A DNA stretch of 64,000 nt from Leptospira kmetyi serovar Malaysia str. Bejo-Iso9. GTDB taxonomy: Bacteria > Spirochaetota > Leptospiria > Leptospirales > Leptospiraceae. Where the stretch lies: contig NZ_AHMP02000001.1 of the NCBI RefSeq assembly GCF_000243735.2, positions 149,001 to 213,000 on the forward strand. Reading direction: 5' to 3'. The position numbers were made by a program, and so were the translations under genes. Numbering within the stretch: the first letter of the stretch is position 1; each line of letters begins with the position of its first letter. The notes beneath the pieces were generated by a model. It did not search any database. It was not told where the DNA came from and saw only the letters and a list, made by a program, of their open reading frames with translations. Positions 1 to 16,709 of this stretch are shown here, piece by piece.

Positions 1-72
1 ATCTTTTTCGTGCTGAATCGCGGCGGCGACAGCTTCTAAAAATGTGGTTTCTTTTAAGGGTTTAATATTCAT
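1..72 (-). CDS. N-terminal fragment of a possible ferritin-like/rubrerythrin protein (runs off the window)
   Basis: The window opens inside a leftward gene whose ATG is complement 70-72. The 24 visible residues start MNIKPLKETTFLEAVAAA and end IQHEKD. An amphipathic helix with a FLEAVAAAIQHEKD pattern resembles the first helix of ferritin-like and rubrerythrin-type proteins, where the Glu residues are metal ligands, but 24 residues cannot settle this. It lies 62 bases downstream of the yhhN-like gene on the same strand, and the AT-rich gap could hold its own promoter. The family assignment is inference only. Confidence 0.42.
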   Translation of the reverse strand, partial: MNIKPLKETTFLEAVAAAIQHEKD

Positions 73-134
73 ATAAAGATTTCTCCCGATTTCTTTGCTA
101 TCTTAGTTATGTTACGGACTGAATCAATAATTAT

Positions 135-821
135 TTAATTTTCTTCCACGGATTCATAGATGAGAAACTGCGCGGCGTAATACGTGGACATGATCCAAAT
201 TCCGAGAAGCGGAATCGGAAGCGCGGCGAATTTTCCCATCGCGATAAAACTGTCCGATAAAATAAAAAGAGAAGATCCCGCAAAGGATTTCCAAAACTCG
301 GGACGAGGACATTCTCTCGAAGCCGCTCTCCAACCCATCACGCAGATCGCGCTCACATACGCCGCCACGGGAACGTAAAGAGAACTTCCGATTCCGGGAA
401 GAATCCAAGTGTAAAACGAAATTCCGAACGCGAAGTAAGGAATCAATCGTACGAGGTTGACCGGGTTTCCAACGGAGAATCCGATCGAATACAAAATCTG
501 AGCCACGAGAAACGAACCGAGTCCGAAGACGAAATAATTTCCCGGAAGACCCAAAAACGTATCTCCGAATAAAGAAAAGATCAAACCCGCAAAGATGTAT
601 TTTCCGGCTCTGTCCTTCCATTTGCCTTCGAAGAAAGAAAAGAAAATCAGAATGAGAATCGGAATTACTTTGGTCGCCAATTTGAGAGCGATTTCTCCCG
701 GTAAAAAATAGGTAACGAGCAACTGGATCACTGCGGTAACGGAAAATAAGAGTAAAATCATCTGAGCCTTCTTTCTGGGAATTGGGATTGTAATTTTGTT
801 CGGAGCCGGGAGTTTTGTCAT
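135..821 (-). CDS. YhhN/TMEM86-family membrane protein (lysoplasmalogenase-like)
   Basis: A 228-residue polytopic membrane protein with about seven to eight hydrophobic segments. It carries the YhhN-family pattern of a Gly-Asp in a membrane segment (SLFGDTFLGL, near residue 85) followed by FGLGSFLVAQILYSIGF. Characterised homologues (TMEM86B) hydrolyse the vinyl-ether bond of lysoplasmalogen; bacterial YhhN proteins share the fold and their substrate is mostly unproven. ATG at 821 is preferred to the TTG just before it. The gene diverges from terC with only about 29 bases between starts, so the two promoters must overlap or lie inside the neighbouring genes. Confidence 0.8.
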   Translation of the reverse strand: MTKLPAPNKITIPIPRKKAQMILLLFSVTAVIQLLVTYFLPGEIALKLATKVIPILILIFFSFFEGKWKDRAGKYIFAGLIFSLFGDTFLGLPGNYFVFGLGSFLVAQILYSIGFSVGNPVNLVRLIPYFAFGISFYTWILPGIGSSLYVPVAAYVSAICVMGWRAASRECPRPEFWKSFAGSSLFILSDSFIAMGKFAALPIPLLGIWIMSTYYAAQFLIYESVEEN

Positions 822-850
822 CAAAGAATCGGGAAAAATAAAGAGGGAAT

Positions 851-1840
<990 letters not shown>

Positions 1841-1872
1841 AAGAGGGTTTTTGACTTTACACCGGAGTCTTG

Positions 1873-1898
1873 CGAGGTTCCCTAGAAAGAGAACCTTG
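1873..1898 (+). promoter_or_regulatory. Hairpin in the terC-mutA gap
   Basis: The arms AGGTTC (1875-1880) and GAACCT (1891-1896) are exact, extended by one G-T and one C-G pair, with a 10-base loop. It lies 32 bases before the mutA start. It may be a weak terminator for terC or a leader structure of the mutase operon. No long T run follows, and it is far too small for a cobalamin riboswitch. Confidence 0.3.
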
Positions 1899-1930
1899 TA
1901 GAAGCCTCTCAAAAAAAGAGAAAAATCAAA

Positions 1931-6012
<4,082 letters not shown>

Positions 6013-6026
6013 GGAAGAATCGTCCC

Positions 6027-7079
<1,053 letters not shown>

Positions 7080-7279
7080 ATCCTTTCGGACCTGTAGAAA
7101 CCGGAATTCGTTCCCCAAAACCTAGTTTCCCGCCGAACGAAACGGATTTTTCGAACCCTATTTTTTCCCGAATTGGAACTTTTTTTCTATGAGATTGTCA
7201 TTCCTTTTCCAAAATGAAGAATACAATTTACATAGAAGGAATCGATCCGTTTAAGCCGGTAAAAAATTTATTCTTGCAT
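7080..7279. other. Intergenic region after meaB
   Basis: About 200 bases with no credible coding frame and no clear terminator hairpin. It becomes AT-rich toward 7180-7279, leading into the promoter and tandem palindromes at 7280-7313. Confidence 0.5.
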
Positions 7280-7313
7280 GTATATCTGACAGATACTATC
7301 TGGTAGATATACT
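7280..7313 (+). promoter_or_regulatory. Promoter overlapped by two tandem palindromes (probable repressor operator)
   Basis: Two 13-base palindromes lie head to tail with a 14-base period: TATCTGACAGATA (7283-7295, perfect about its centre) and TATCTGGTAGATA (7297-7309, imperfect at the centre). Together with flanks they form a 33-base near-symmetrical block, 7280-7312. A sigma70-like promoter fits the same bases: -35 CTGACA (7286-7291), 16-base spacer, -10 TATACT (7308-7313). A protein bound here would cover the whole core promoter. The regulator is not identifiable from the window. Confidence 0.55.
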
Positions 7314-7385
7314 GCTTCCGAAAACAATATAGATATAAAACTATTCGGAAGTAAATCGGACTTAACAGGGTTGCAGGCAGGTACC

Positions 7386-7734
<349 letters not shown>

Positions 7735-7763
<29 letters not shown>

Positions 7764-8331
7764 GCGCATAACGTTCTTTGCGATCATTCTCTTTTTCGTT
7801 TTGGGAAATTGTATGGGTGCGACTCTGTTCGAACCCGGTGGAAGAGTTCGCGGTCCGGCGCTTTACGAATCGGCGACGATCATCCGTACTTCCGGCTACG
7901 ACATTCTGGAAGAATCGGAAGGAGAATCCTCCACGTTCTTCTTATTCGGAATGATCCCGGTCACCAATCCGATTAGCATCGATTATGCGCTGAGTCAGGC
8001 GGTTCAAAAAGTTCCCGGCGGAAGAAGTCTCGTGGGAATCAAGGTCTGGCACGAAACGCACGTTATGTTTCCTCTCGGCACGGTTTCCGTTTTGAAAGTG
8101 AAGGGAAACGTGATCGGCAACAAGGAAGAATCGGAACGATTGAAGCTCGAACTTCAAAAGAAAGAAGCCGCGGAAGCGGCGGCCAAAGACGGAAAACAAA
8201 ACGTGGAATCTTCTCCGTCGTCTTCCCCTTCCTCTTCGGGAGGAATTTCGGTGGGCGGCGGCAAACGTTCTTCGGATTCCGGTTCCCAGGAATCGGGCGG
8301 CATTTCCGTCGGCGGGAAAAAGAAGGATTAG
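7735..8331 (+). CDS. Lipoprotein with Ser/Gly-rich tail, second gene of the TonB-receptor cluster
   Basis: About 198 residues starting MTRTVKKENKRI, with the lipobox VLGNC placing the lipidated Cys near residue 26. ATG at 7735 is chosen because GAGG lies about 10 bases upstream and the signal peptide follows directly. It overlaps the previous gene by 29 bases in another frame. The core FFLFGMIPVTNPISIDYALS ... LVGIKVWHE ... LKVKGNVIG matches the layout of the preceding lipoprotein. The C-terminal 60 residues are charged, then Ser/Gly-rich, with GGISVGG repeated twice. Function unknown. Confidence 0.75.
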
Positions 8332-8332
8332 T

Positions 8333-8719
8333 ATGTTCTTATATCGTTCATTCCATTCTTTGAATATTCTAAAAAGAAAGAATGTTTTCTTCGTTTTGTT
8401 TTTGCTCTTCGGCTTCGCGTTTTTCAACTGCGTGAGACCGGAGGTCGTTTCGCCGAGCGATTCTCAGAGTCAGATTTATGCGGCCGCGAGTTATCTCGCA
8501 AACAAATGCGGAACCCCGATTCCCGCTCCGTTTCCGGTCGTTTTAGAGGACGTTCAACAAAAGAACCTGGATCTTTGTACGATCGCGATCACAAGATCGG
8601 AATGCCCTTTCGTTTCGTATCCGTTCGCATGTGTTCTTCTTTACGTGGACAAACCTCTGGACGATATTCCCTGGTATCTCAACTTTCAGGAAACATTCGT
8701 AAAAACTAAAATACAGTAA
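8333..8719 (+). CDS. Small Cys-containing lipoprotein, third gene of the TonB-receptor cluster
   Basis: 128 residues. A long hydrophobic signal, KRKNVFFVLFLLFGFAFFNC, ends in a lipobox-like FFNC (Cys at 34). The mature part has four more Cys (CGTP, LCTI, ECPF, FACV), probably paired in disulfides in the periplasm. AAGGA precedes the ATG, which is one base past the previous stop. No family recognised. Placed directly before the receptor gene, it is probably co-transcribed with it. Confidence 0.7.
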   Translation: MFLYRSFHSLNILKRKNVFFVLFLLFGFAFFNCVRPEVVSPSDSQSQIYAAASYLANKCGTPIPAPFPVVLEDVQQKNLDLCTIAITRSECPFVSYPFACVLLYVDKPLDDIPWYLNFQETFVKTKIQ

Positions 8720-8724
8720 GGCAG

Positions 8725-11256
8725 ATGATGAAACTTATCAGAAACATATTGATCATTCTTCTCGCCGCTCCTGCATCGGAACTCTTTGCGGAAGTTTCCT
8801 TTCGCGCTCGGGTTTATTCCCGTACTAAGAATTCGGGAGAAGCCAACATCACGGTTCGACTTTCCGAAACCAAAAAATTCTATCAAACCGATGCGGAAGG
8901 TTATTTCGAAGCCGTGCTTCCTTCCGCCGGGACTTATACCTTTCGGATTTTGAGAGATACGGGTATGCAGGAGATTCGTCAAGAAGTCGGAGACACTTCG
9001 GAGACGGTCGTTCTTTATACGGACAAGTCCGTTTCTTCGAGCGGAATTTCCAAAGGCGGAATCAACGTAACAGGTGAACGGGAAAAACAAACGATGTCCC
9101 GTACTAAACTTCGTTTCGAGGAGATCAAACGGATGCCCGGTACTTTCGGCGAACCTCTTCGTTCCATCGAAACGATTCCCGGCGTGGTTCCCGTTTCTGC
9201 GTTCGGCGGGGGCGCGAGCAATTACGTATTCCGAGGCGCGGACCCGAACACGAACCTTTATCTTTACGACGATCTTCCGATTTTGTATCCGTTTCACTTC
9301 GACGGTTTGACGGCGACCATCAACGGGAACCTGATCAAATCCATGGACGTTTATACGGGAGTTCTTCCCGCGAATTTTAACAACGCACTCGGGGGGGTGA
9401 TCGAAATCGAATCTCCCGATAAGGTGGAACGTTCCCAGGGAAATTTTTTGACTTCCCTTTGGGCGGCTTCCGCGAACTATCAAACCACGTTTGCGGGCGG
9501 GAAAGGTTATATTCTCGGCGCGGTGAAAGTCGGTTATATCGATAAGACCTTCGAAACGTTAGGCAACCTTTCCGGCGGAAGTCTTCTTCCCGACGGCGTA
9601 AGGCTTCCTCGTTATACGGATTCTCAAGTGAAGATGGTCTATAACTTCAACGATCATCATCAGATTTCGTTTTATTCCTTAACCGCAAAAGACGACTTCG
9701 CATTAAATCCTCCCGCAAAACCGCAGAACGATCCGACCAAGGATCCTTTCGCGGCGTTTGCGGGCGGGAATCTTTCCGCGGGTCAAGGATATCGTACACA
9801 AGCGTTTCGTTATATTTGGAGACCGACCGAAAAATTCTCCAATCGAATCACGTTTATCAGTTACGATCCGTTCGTCGATTTTAACGTTTCGCTCGGTTCG
9901 GTAAAAGGAAAACAACGCGGAAGCGGGGCTTACAACGGAATCCGACAAGATGCGTATTGGGATCCGAACAAACATTTCACGTTGGAGTTCGGTTCCGAAA
10001 TTCGTTTTCTCAACTACAAAACGACGGGAACCACGATCCAACAAACCGATCCGAACAACCCGGACCCGAACCCGTATGATACGGCGACTCCGGATTTTAG
10101 AACCGTTCCCGATACGAACCGAGTTCAGAGCAAATACTACAACGCTTATACGACGATGAAGTTTAAGTTCGGAGGTTTGCTCATCGAACCCGGCGCGAGA
10201 TACGATTACATTCCTTATATTAAGAACGGAGCGCTCGGTCCTAAGACGCAGGTTTCTTATAAGTTCGAAGGAATCGGAAAAGGAACGACCGTTTTCGGGG
10301 GCGCGGGAGAACACTATAACTTTCCGTTGACGACTCAATTCTCCGAACAAAGCGGAAATCCTCACTTGAAGTTTCAAAAGGCGTTTAAATACGGCGGGGG
10401 GGTCGATCAACAGGTCACTTCCGATTGGCAGGTAAAGGGAGAAGTTTTCAAACAGGAATTTTCGAACCTGATCGTGGACGATCCTTACATCACGAGTTTT
10501 ATAGGAACCAATCCGGATCAGTACGGAAAAGTAACTCAGCCGTACATTCTCAACAAACCCCTCAACTATTCCAACAACGGAACGGGTCATTCTCGCGGTT
10601 ACGAATTGTTGGTCCGTAAGACAGCCGCTCCGGGAACAAGAGATTGGTTCGGTTGGATTTCTTATACGTGGTCTCAGACATTCAGAAATTCTAATATTTA
10701 TAAACCGGACGCGATTATGGATCCCGTTGCGACCGGACCGGAACAAAGATTGCTCGCGCAGTCCTATCACAACTCGAAAGAAACCCTTTATGCTTACGAT
10801 CGCACGCATATCATCAACATGGTTTTCGGTTGGAGATTCAGTCAGGATTGGCAGTTCGGTGCGAGATGGTCTTACTTGACCTCGACTCCGATTACTCCGA
10901 TCGTGGGAGACGACGGCGGTAGATTCTCGAATCCGGCGAACAATCAAACGATCTGGGTTCCCGTTTCCGCAAACAACCCGTATCTTGCGGATTACACAAA
11001 CACGAAACGACTCGCGGATTATCATAGATTGGATATTCGGATCGACCGGTTTATCAACTACGAATGGGGTTACGTGAACACATTCTTCGAAGTCATCAAC
11101 GTTTATATGAGGCAGAACGTTTCGGGTCAGGACTTCGACGTTACGCGTCCTTTCTCGGCTACGAACCCGAAACCGAGTCAGACGTTCGGAACTCTTACGT
11201 TGCCCGGAGGAACGGTCATTCCTTTCTTCAACGTAGGGATCGAGGTGAAGTTCTAA
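8725..11256 (+). CDS. TonB-dependent outer-membrane receptor
   Basis: 843 residues. The signal peptide ends near residue 20. An N-terminal carboxypeptidase-regulatory-like beta domain (about 25-95, FRARVYSRTKNSGEANITVR) is followed by a plug domain (about 120-230) with NTNLYLYDDLPILYPFHFDG and LGGVIEIESPD. A long beta-barrel ends in FFNVGIEVKF with the terminal Phe expected for BAM recognition. The substrate is unknown. ExbB, ExbD and TonB are encoded just downstream, so this is a self-contained import unit. The stop codon overlaps the start of the next gene. Confidence 0.92.
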   Translation: MMKLIRNILIILLAAPASELFAEVSFRARVYSRTKNSGEANITVRLSETKKFYQTDAEGYFEAVLPSAGTYTFRILRDTGMQEIRQEVGDTSETVVLYTDKSVSSSGISKGGINVTGEREKQTMSRTKLRFEEIKRMPGTFGEPLRSIETIPGVVPVSAFGGGASNYVFRGADPNTNLYLYDDLPILYPFHFDGLTATINGNLIKSMDVYTGVLPANFNNALGGVIEIESPDKVERSQGNFLTSLWAASANYQTTFAGGKGYILGAVKVGYIDKTFETLGNLSGGSLLPDGVRLPRYTDSQVKMVYNFNDHHQISFYSLTAKDDFALNPPAKPQNDPTKDPFAAFAGGNLSAGQGYRTQAFRYIWRPTEKFSNRITFISYDPFVDFNVSLGSVKGKQRGSGAYNGIRQDAYWDPNKHFTLEFGSEIRFLNYKTTGTTIQQTDPNNPDPNPYDTATPDFRTVPDTNRVQSKYYNAYTTMKFKFGGLLIEPGARYDYIPYIKNGALGPKTQVSYKFEGIGKGTTVFGGAGEHYNFPLTTQFSEQSGNPHLKFQKAFKYGGGVDQQVTSDWQVKGEVFKQEFSNLIVDDPYITSFIGTNPDQYGKVTQPYILNKPLNYSNNGTGHSRGYELLVRKTAAPGTRDWFGWISYTWSQTFRNSNIYKPDAIMDPVATGPEQRLLAQSYHNSKETLYAYDRTHIINMVFGWRFSQDWQFGARWSYLTSTPITPIVGDDGGRFSNPANNQTIWVPVSANNPYLADYTNTKRLADYHRLDIRIDRFINYEWGYVNTFFEVINVYMRQNVSGQDFDVTRPFSATNPKPSQTFGTLTLPGGTVIPFFNVGIEVKF

Positions 11257-11774
11257 TGAAAAGAAATCGATTCAAGATCGCAAAAGAATGGATCGGAAAT
11301 CTTTCGTATTTGCTGATCGTGTTGTATCTTATCGGAAACTGTAACAATCTTCCGAACGAAGACGACAGTTATAACCGCGACAACGAAAAAAGGGTGATTC
11401 TTCAGTATCTTCTTTTGCCTCCTACGGATGCGCTTCAGTCCTGCGTGAATTCTTTACAGGCGGCGCAAACCTGTTTGAACAAGGCTCCCGATTTACCCAC
11501 TCCTCTTTCGGAAGTCGCGATCGTAACCTTATTCAGCGGAGGAGACGCTTCGATCGGAACGTTTCAAAATTTTTGTACGGGTTTGTTGAATTCTTCCACG
11601 TTCGTAAAATTTACGAATCGCGCCAAAGCCTGCGTGATGGATTGCAATCGTTCGTATTGGGTAAGTAAGAATTCTGCGGGAACCTGCGGTGAAAGCGGGC
11701 TTTCTCAGATATCGGGGTTGTCGAACGGAACGTTTTCTTGTACGAAAACATGCGTAAGCATTTCGGGACAATAA
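11256..11774 (+). CDS. Cys-rich lipoprotein downstream of the TonB-dependent receptor
   Basis: 172 residues. ATG at 11256 overlaps the receptor stop by one base. The signal YLLIVLYLIGNC gives a lipidated Cys near residue 29. The mature part has about ten Cys, several in pairs (SCVNSLQAAQTC, CVMDCN, CTKTC), which suggests a disulfide-rich periplasmic or surface domain. No family recognised. The coupling to the receptor suggests a partner, for example a substrate-capture lipoprotein like those that accompany some TonB receptors; this is inference. Confidence 0.72.
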   Translation: MKRNRFKIAKEWIGNLSYLLIVLYLIGNCNNLPNEDDSYNRDNEKRVILQYLLLPPTDALQSCVNSLQAAQTCLNKAPDLPTPLSEVAIVTLFSGGDASIGTFQNFCTGLLNSSTFVKFTNRAKACVMDCNRSYWVSKNSAGTCGESGLSQISGLSNGTFSCTKTCVSISGQ

Positions 11775-11867
11775 AGGATGAAAGAATCGTTCCTAAAGAG
11801 AACTCCTGAAAACTGAGTGACTTCGATGTCGGTTTTAAAAAATAAAGAATATTAGAGGATCCAGATT

Positions 11868-12482
11868 ATGACTATGTTTTTGGTTGAATACGGCGAGACT
11901 TTCATTTTTGTCGTTATGCTCGTAGCAAGTATCGTTGCTCTCGCGGTAGGCACTGAAAGAATTTTGATTTTTCGCAGAAACCTGAGAAACACGGACGCCA
12001 TTCTTCCCATCTTAACGTCCGAAATCAGAAAGGGCGATTGGAACGCGTTAAAAATAGTCGCGTCCGAAAATCCTGGAAACATCTACGCAAAATTTTCACA
12101 ATTCTCGGCGGAACACTACGAGGTCGGTCACGACGCTCTTTCCGAAATGCAGGAAGGAAAAATCATCGGAGAAAGAGTCGATCTCGAAAATCACCTTCCG
12201 ATTCTAAATACTCTCGGTAACAACGCGCCCTTTATCGGTCTTCTCGGAACGGTTCTCGGGGTCATCAAAGCGTTCTACGGTTTGGGAACTTTGGGAAGCA
12301 CCGGAGCGGAATTCGTGATGAGAAGTATTTCCACCGCCCTTCTCGCAACCGCCGCGGGTCTCGGAGTCGCCATTCCGGTCGTAATGGCGAACAACTATTT
12401 TACGCGAAAGTTGAAAGTGATTCAGGCGAATTTAGAGATTCTTTCCAAAGAGTTTCTTGCAACTCTTTCCCGCAAGAAATAG
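11868..12482 (+). CDS. exbB: ExbB/TolQ/MotA-family proton channel
   Basis: 204 residues with the MotA/TolQ/ExbB layout: one N-terminal membrane helix (about 9-28), a cytoplasmic loop, then two long helices containing NAPFIGLLGTVLGVIKAF (about 122-139) and STALLATAAGLGVAIPVV (about 155-172). It forms the proton-conducting stator with ExbD and powers TonB. GAGGATC lies just upstream of the ATG. The 93-base gap from the preceding lipoprotein gene has no obvious terminator, so read-through from the receptor operon is plausible. Confidence 0.92.
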   Translation: MTMFLVEYGETFIFVVMLVASIVALAVGTERILIFRRNLRNTDAILPILTSEIRKGDWNALKIVASENPGNIYAKFSQFSAEHYEVGHDALSEMQEGKIIGERVDLENHLPILNTLGNNAPFIGLLGTVLGVIKAFYGLGTLGSTGAEFVMRSISTALLATAAGLGVAIPVVMANNYFTRKLKVIQANLEILSKEFLATLSRKK

Positions 12483-12504
12483 ACTCATAAGGAGAACGTG
12501 AATT

Positions 12505-12909
12505 ATGGCAGGCTCTGCTCCCTCCGGCGACGGAGAAGAAATAGGCAATATCAATATCACTCCGATGGTGGACGTGATTCTGGTTCTTCTGGTGATCTTT
12601 ATGGTGACCGCGAACTTCTTAAAGAAAGAATCGATCAACATCAATCTTCCGAAGGTGGAAGCGGCGGATCCGAACGTAGCACAATCGGTTCAGGTCGCGT
12701 TGACCAAGGACGGAAAAATTCTTTTGGAAGGATCGGACACTTCCATCGAAAAATTGAAGGCTCATTTGGAACGCGATTCCAAAATCAGGCCGAACATGCG
12801 TCTGACTCTTTCGGCGGATTCTTCCCTGCCGTATGGAAAGATCGCGGAAACGATGGGCGTCATCCGCAAAGCCGGAGTTACGAAGATCGCGCTTTCGGTT
12901 AAACGTTAG
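12505..12909 (+). CDS. exbD: ExbD/TolR-family protein
   Basis: 134 residues. After a short cytoplasmic tail comes INITPMVDVILVLLVIFMVT (about 15-34), the single membrane helix with the essential proton-binding Asp (MVDV). A periplasmic domain typical of ExbD/TolR follows, ending TKIALSVKR. It partners with the ExbB encoded 22 bases upstream. A GGAG ribosome site is visible before the ATG. Confidence 0.92.
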   Translation: MAGSAPSGDGEEIGNINITPMVDVILVLLVIFMVTANFLKKESININLPKVEAADPNVAQSVQVALTKDGKILLEGSDTSIEKLKAHLERDSKIRPNMRLTLSADSSLPYGKIAETMGVIRKAGVTKIALSVKR

Positions 12910-12929
12910 GCGAAATAGGTAAGGTTTTC

Positions 12930-13568
<639 letters not shown>

Positions 13569-13664
13569 TCGTTTCGATTTTTGAAAGTTCCCTCTTTGCG
13601 AATTTTTTTTCGTTTTCCGATTCAAGAAACGAAACGGGACTCGTTTTCAAAATTAAAAAATTTC

Positions 13665-13716
13665 TTGCGGTGAAGATTTAAAAGTTCATACTTCATTCTT
13701 GGTCGAAAATCGACCA
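13665..13716 (+). promoter_or_regulatory. Possible promoter and leader hairpin before the 13730 gene
   Basis: TTGCGG (13665-13670), a 17-base spacer and ATACTT (13688-13693) form a plausible but weak promoter. It is followed by a perfect small hairpin, TGGTCG-AAAAT-CGACCA (13700-13716), immediately before the TGGAG ribosome site. The hairpin could influence translation or be an operator. Confidence 0.3.
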
Positions 13717-13729
13717 GCTGGAGACAAAG

Positions 13730-14188
<459 letters not shown>

Positions 14189-14200
14189 GAGAATTAGTAT

Positions 14201-16600
14201 ATGAGAATTTTAAAATATTCTATTTTATCGTCGGTTTTACTTTTTTGCGTTCATACTTCGATCTTCGCACAACCTTCCTTGCGCGGTCTCGGAATGAAAC
14301 AGGAATCGTCCGAACTTCTTTCTTCCTTAAAGGAAACGAATCCGTACGGAATCTCTCACAGAGGACTCGCTTCGAGCGTGGATCTTTCTTCTTCCATGCC
14401 TCCGGTCGGAAATCAAGGAGAACAAGGCAGTTGTGTCGCTTGGTCCACCGCATACGCGACCAAAAGTTTTCAGGAGTACATCGAACGTAAGGGTTCCAAG
14501 GATTGGTCTTTGAGAACTTCGGACGGCGCTCCGAATTACGGAAAAATATTCTCCCCCGCGTTTATCTACAATCAGATCAACGGCGGACGCGACAACGGAT
14601 CCTTGATCTCCGACGCGATGCGCGTGATGGTGGAAATGGGAGCGGCTCCTTGGGAAACGATGCCTTACAACGCCGCCGATTATAGAACTCGTCCTCCGCA
14701 AGCGGCGATCGACGCGGCTTCCAAATACAAGGCGAAGGAATTCTTACGCGTAAAAACGACCGATATGAGCGAGGTCAAGGCCCAGCTTGCGGAAGGGAAA
14801 CCGGTGGTTGCGGGAATTTTGGTGTATGAAAATTTCTTCAATCTCAAGGGAGATCAGATCTACAAAGAAGGTTTGGGGAAAACCTACGGAGGTCATGCGA
14901 TCGCGATCGTCGGTTATGACGATTCCAAAAACGCGGTGAAGTTCATCAACTCTTGGGGAACCGATTGGGGCGATCAAGGTTACGGTTATATCGATTATCG
15001 TTGGTTTACCCGAATCTGCCAAGGCGCGTTCGTAATGATCGATCAGGTGGAAACCGTCAGCGATCAGGGAAAACCGGATTCCAATACTCCCGAACCTACG
15101 AGTGTCGCGAGTGATTCCAATCCCGTCGCGCCGTCTTCGATCACGGCTTCTCAGGGAAGTTTTACGGATAAGGTTTTGATCAACTGGGAAATCGTTCCCG
15201 GCGCGATCGGTTACGAAATACATAGAAAGGGTCCGGGAGATTCCGACTTTGCAAAGGTGGGACTTTCGGGAACGAACAGCTTTAACGACGACGGGGTTCA
15301 ACCCAATCTCGCGTATCGTTATAAGATTTTGACTTTGACGGATTCTTCCTCTTCCGATTTGTCCCAAGGAGAAGTGATCGGTTTTGCAAAAACGGAAGAA
15401 TTAAAACCTCCTCCCAAAGTGTTGGGCGTCAAAGCCACTCAGGGTCAATACGACAACAAGGTGGAACTCGCTTGGGAACCGGGCGATTCTTCCTCCGAAT
15501 ATCAGATTTTTAAATGGAATAAAACCCAGAAGAGATACAACCCGATCGGAAATTCCAAGATCAACAGTTACGTGGATAACTCCGCCGCGAAAAAAGGCGT
15601 TGTGGAAATCTACGTCGTGTCTGCTAAGCTGAACGGCAAAACCGGAGAACCTTCCGATGCGGCGAGCGGTTTTACGGCTCAACCGAAAACCCCGCCTGCA
15701 AAACCCCTGGGACTGATCGCGAGCCGAGGCTCTTATCAGAACAAGGTGGAATTGAAATGGCAAAAAGTTTCCGGCGCTTCCAAATACTACGTGTTCCGAT
15801 ACGTTAAGTCCGGTTGGATCGGCGGCGGAGCTTGGGAAAAAATTTCCGAAACGGGAACGGAAGAATTCATCGATGAGAATCTTCCCGCACGTTATGCGTA
15901 TTACTCCGTAACCGCCGTGAACACGGACGGAAAGAACGGACCGTTCTCCAGTTTTGCGTACGGTTTTACGGACCCGAACAAACAAAGAGGAGTAAAACTC
16001 GCTTCCCCCGAAAATTTGAAAGGGGTTTTGGACGCGAAGACGGCCAAGATCAGTTTGACCTGGGATAAGATGAAAGAAGCGTCCGAATATTACGTTTTTC
16101 GCAAGAAGAGAGGAGAATCCAAATGGACCTTCCTCGCCTCTTCGGGTAACAAAAATTCTTTCGTAGCCGACGTTCCCGAAAAGGAAATTCTCTTTTTGTA
16201 TTCGGTGACTTCCAAAACGGATCTGGGCGGTGAAAGCGGAAATTCTCTTCCCGTTTCCGCAGTGCTTTCGACGGCGGTGACCGCTCCGAAAAAAAGAACG
16301 TTCGGCGGAGATTCGAGTCTTGAAAAATTCAAAGGTCCTTGGACCGCGATGGCTTGGGACGGAAACAACGGAGTAAGTCAGGTTCTTTTGGAAATCGAAA
16401 GTTCGGATAACGTCAATTACACGGTGAAATTCAATAAGAAGAAGATCTTCGAAGGAAAATACGTGGAAGAATCCCCGATCATCGACAAGGACGGAAAGTT
16501 CAAAATCGAGATCGAAAAAACGGGAGACGCCCTTTCGGTTACGATGAAGGATCCTTCGATCGTAAATCAGAAATCCAATCTTTCTTTCTTAAAAGAATAA
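14201..16600 (+). CDS. Secreted papain-like (C1) cysteine protease with four fibronectin-III-like repeats
   Basis: 799 residues. A signal peptide ends near residue 24 (SIFAQ). The C1 peptidase domain (about 55-285) has all active-site residues: NQGEQGSCVAW with oxyanion Gln and nucleophile Cys78, GGHAIAIVGYDD with His232, and FINSWGTDWG with Asn250. There is no obvious long inhibitory propeptide, only about 30 residues. Four tandem repeats of about 95-100 residues follow (about 310-705), each starting with an ITASQG/VKATQG/LIASRG-like strand and a KVxLxW core, typical of FN3 folds. A final beta domain (about 715-799) binds nothing recognisable. Secreted or surface proteolysis is inferred. Confidence 0.88.
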   Translation: MRILKYSILSSVLLFCVHTSIFAQPSLRGLGMKQESSELLSSLKETNPYGISHRGLASSVDLSSSMPPVGNQGEQGSCVAWSTAYATKSFQEYIERKGSKDWSLRTSDGAPNYGKIFSPAFIYNQINGGRDNGSLISDAMRVMVEMGAAPWETMPYNAADYRTRPPQAAIDAASKYKAKEFLRVKTTDMSEVKAQLAEGKPVVAGILVYENFFNLKGDQIYKEGLGKTYGGHAIAIVGYDDSKNAVKFINSWGTDWGDQGYGYIDYRWFTRICQGAFVMIDQVETVSDQGKPDSNTPEPTSVASDSNPVAPSSITASQGSFTDKVLINWEIVPGAIGYEIHRKGPGDSDFAKVGLSGTNSFNDDGVQPNLAYRYKILTLTDSSSSDLSQGEVIGFAKTEELKPPPKVLGVKATQGQYDNKVELAWEPGDSSSEYQIFKWNKTQKRYNPIGNSKINSYVDNSAAKKGVVEIYVVSAKLNGKTGEPSDAASGFTAQPKTPPAKPLGLIASRGSYQNKVELKWQKVSGASKYYVFRYVKSGWIGGGAWEKISETGTEEFIDENLPARYAYYSVTAVNTDGKNGPFSSFAYGFTDPNKQRGVKLASPENLKGVLDAKTAKISLTWDKMKEASEYYVFRKKRGESKWTFLASSGNKNSFVADVPEKEILFLYSVTSKTDLGGESGNSLPVSAVLSTAVTAPKKRTFGGDSSLEKFKGPWTAMAWDGNNGVSQVLLEIESSDNVNYTVKFNKKKIFEGKYVEESPIIDKDGKFKIEIEKTGDALSVTMKDPSIVNQKSNLSFLKE

Positions 16601-16709
16601 TCGAACTATACGATTCGCTCGGTTGCAAAAGCCGAGCGGATTCGATTCGAAAGTTTCGAGTTGATTGTCGTCGATCGATTGAAAACCGAAACTCGCTTGC
16701 AAAAAAGAT

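Noticed and set aside
1841..1930. Cobalamin riboswitch before the methylmalonyl-CoA mutase operon
   Set aside because: The gap is only 90 bases with a single small hairpin and no B12-box; far too short for a cobalamin riboswitch.
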